The notes below the pieces were generated by a model that was not told the DNA's origin, ran no database searches, and worked only from the letters and a program-made list of their open reading frames with translations. This document shows, one piece after another, positions 63,241 through 64,000 of a DNA stretch of 64,000 bases (the first letter of the stretch is position 1; the number at the start of each line of letters is the position of its first letter). This stretch comes from Rhynchopus sp. YZ270_cl-10 (lineage: Eukaryota > Euglenozoa > Diplonemea > Diplonemida > Diplonemidae). The stretch is from positions 744,001-808,000 of the forward strand of contig OZ037910.1 in NCBI GenBank assembly GCA_964035575.1, in the 5' to 3' direction. The translations under genes were made by a program, and so were the position numbers.

Positions 63241-63447
63241 ATTCCATATCTCATGATCAAACACCCCCCCCTCCTACAACAAACCCACCACAGGAGAGAG
63301 CGAAGCCTCCCTCCCTCACACACCACACACACCCCCCCATATACCCACCCCATTTAACCCCCCTACACATTTTTTGACTTTTTTTTTAACTTCCCCTCTT
63401 TCCCCCCCCTTCCCCCATTTCCTCGGGGTCTTTGCATCTTGGCAACA

Positions 63448-64000
63448 ATGAGGAAGCTCTTCACCATCGACCACAACACCAATGGGAAGGGCCCGGTGTA
63501 CTTTGGGTGGAACAAAGGGGGCAATTTGCTCGCGGTGTGCGGGAGTTCGCGGCAGCTGTGTATATATGACCGGCAGGGGAAGCCGGTGGATCAGAAGACA
63601 TTGTCTAACCCGGGGTCGTGCATTGGACTGGACTGGGATTGTACTGGGGAAACACTTGCTGTCATTCAACATGCATCTACTGTAGTCATTCTATGGCACA
63701 ACTCTGGACGCAAGCTTGAACCCCTTGAAACGGGTCTGAGAGACCTCTCCTTTCTAAAATGGAATAAGAACGGACCGCACCTTGCAGTAGGCACAATCAA
63801 AGGCAACCTGCTACTATTCAATAAGAAAACCCTCAAAAAGCTGACCTCCATGGGAAAACACACGAAACGGATTTCCTGTGGATGTTGGTCCACAACAGGC
63901 AAGCTGTGTCTCGGTGGAGAAGACAAAGCGTTAACTGTAAGCAACACAGATGGCGATTCTATTGATCAAACGCAGCTCAAAACCGAGCCTATTAATGTAC
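63448..64000 (+). CDS. WDR19: IFT144/WDR19 N-terminus, cut by the window end
   Basis: The frame runs open from the ATG at 63448 to the last base, 184 codons. MRKLFTIDHNTNGKGPVYFG, the WD-type blocks GLDWDCTGETLAVI and FLKWNKNGPHLAVGTIKGNL, and above all LGGEDKALTVSNTDGDSIDQTQ with GKHTKRISCGCW match WDR19 (human GKHTKRITCGCW, LGGEDKMITVSNQEGD). IFT144 is a core subunit of the IFT-A complex, which works in retrograde transport within cilia. It shows that the organism builds cilia by the IFT route. The C-terminal TPR part lies outside the window. Confidence 0.93.
   Translation, partial: MRKLFTIDHNTNGKGPVYFGWNKGGNLLAVCGSSRQLCIYDRQGKPVDQKTLSNPGSCIGLDWDCTGETLAVIQHASTVVILWHNSGRKLEPLETGLRDLSFLKWNKNGPHLAVGTIKGNLLLFNKKTLKKLTSMGKHTKRISCGCWSTTGKLCLGGEDKALTVSNTDGDSIDQTQLKTEPINV

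Overview
This is nuclear DNA of an intron-bearing, ciliated single-celled eukaryote. The last gene is the start of the intraflagellar transport protein IFT144/WDR19, and a complete beta-tubulin lies just before it. The tubulin keeps several residues I associate with discobans and euglenozoans (GSKFWEV near the start, [18 protein letters not shown], an acidic tail ending in EQY). A discoban or euglenozoan flagellate is my best guess, but I cannot settle the lineage from the sequence alone.

All sixteen genes I can support are on the + strand. In order: a 773-aa protein of unknown function (cut by the window start, 6 exons); EIF3H (3 exons); a PP4 regulatory subunit 1-like HEAT protein; a coiled-coil protein; a guanylate kinase with an N-terminal leader exon; a protein made of three fused guanylate kinases; a small coiled-coil protein; MPDU1; CSN3 of the COP9 signalosome (5 exons); a large His/Glu/Lys-rich repeat membrane protein; an AGC kinase; a membrane-anchored RING protein (2 exons); an ER-lumen MANF-like SAP protein ending in KDEL (3 exons); a glycosylated surface protein (2 exons); beta-tubulin; and IFT144 (cut by the window end). 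Apart from CSN3 and EIF3H as multisubunit-complex members, and tubulin and IFT144 as ciliary parts, the neighbours show no shared pathway. Introns begin GTAT or GTAC. Most start codons are preceded within about 5-45 nt by a pyrimidine tract ending in AG, which together with one-strand gene order would fit polycistronic transcription with trans-splicing; 5'UTR introns are the alternative.

About half of the window is spacer and intron packed with repeats, of two kinds. The first is a set of short (45-170 bp) families that can fold into hairpins and end in a T-rich tail. I call them HpA, HpB, HpC, HpD, HpE, HpG, HpH and HpK. I count about 65 copies by eye, in introns and between genes, and every one reads in the same direction as the genes. 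HpA, HpE and HpG share an ACGAGAG-type loop, and HpA stems show compensatory changes. The second kind is terminal-inverted-repeat (TIR) DNA elements with target-site duplications (TSDs): an 841-bp hAT-type element (8-bp TSD), an 825-bp element carrying an 8-bp satellite (9-bp TSD), a 2.8-kb element carrying a 9-bp satellite (5-bp TSD), a 1.06-kb long-TIR element with coding-like cargo, a 2-kb nested foldback element, and many small MITEs. Some elements sit inside others, giving a relative age order. Three pieces of large-subunit rRNA are also scattered in the spacers.

Layout: 1-5.8 kb unknown gene, rRNA piece, EIF3H; 5.8-10 kb repeat spacer; 10-12.4 kb PP4R1-like; 12.4-15.3 kb spacer; 15.4-16.2 kb coiled coil; 16.3-18.3 kb foldback element; 18.6-22.8 kb guanylate kinases; 22.8-27 kb repeat spacer; 27-28.7 kb small coiled coil and MPDU1; 29.3-30.2 kb hAT; 30.6-32.9 kb CSN3; 33.2-36.4 kb repeat protein; 36.5-39.3 kb TIR element; 41.3-42.5 kb kinase; 44-45 kb cargo element; 47.4-49.3 kb RING; 49.3-56.1 kb repeat-dense spacer; 56.1-64 kb MANF-like, surface protein, tubulin, IFT144.
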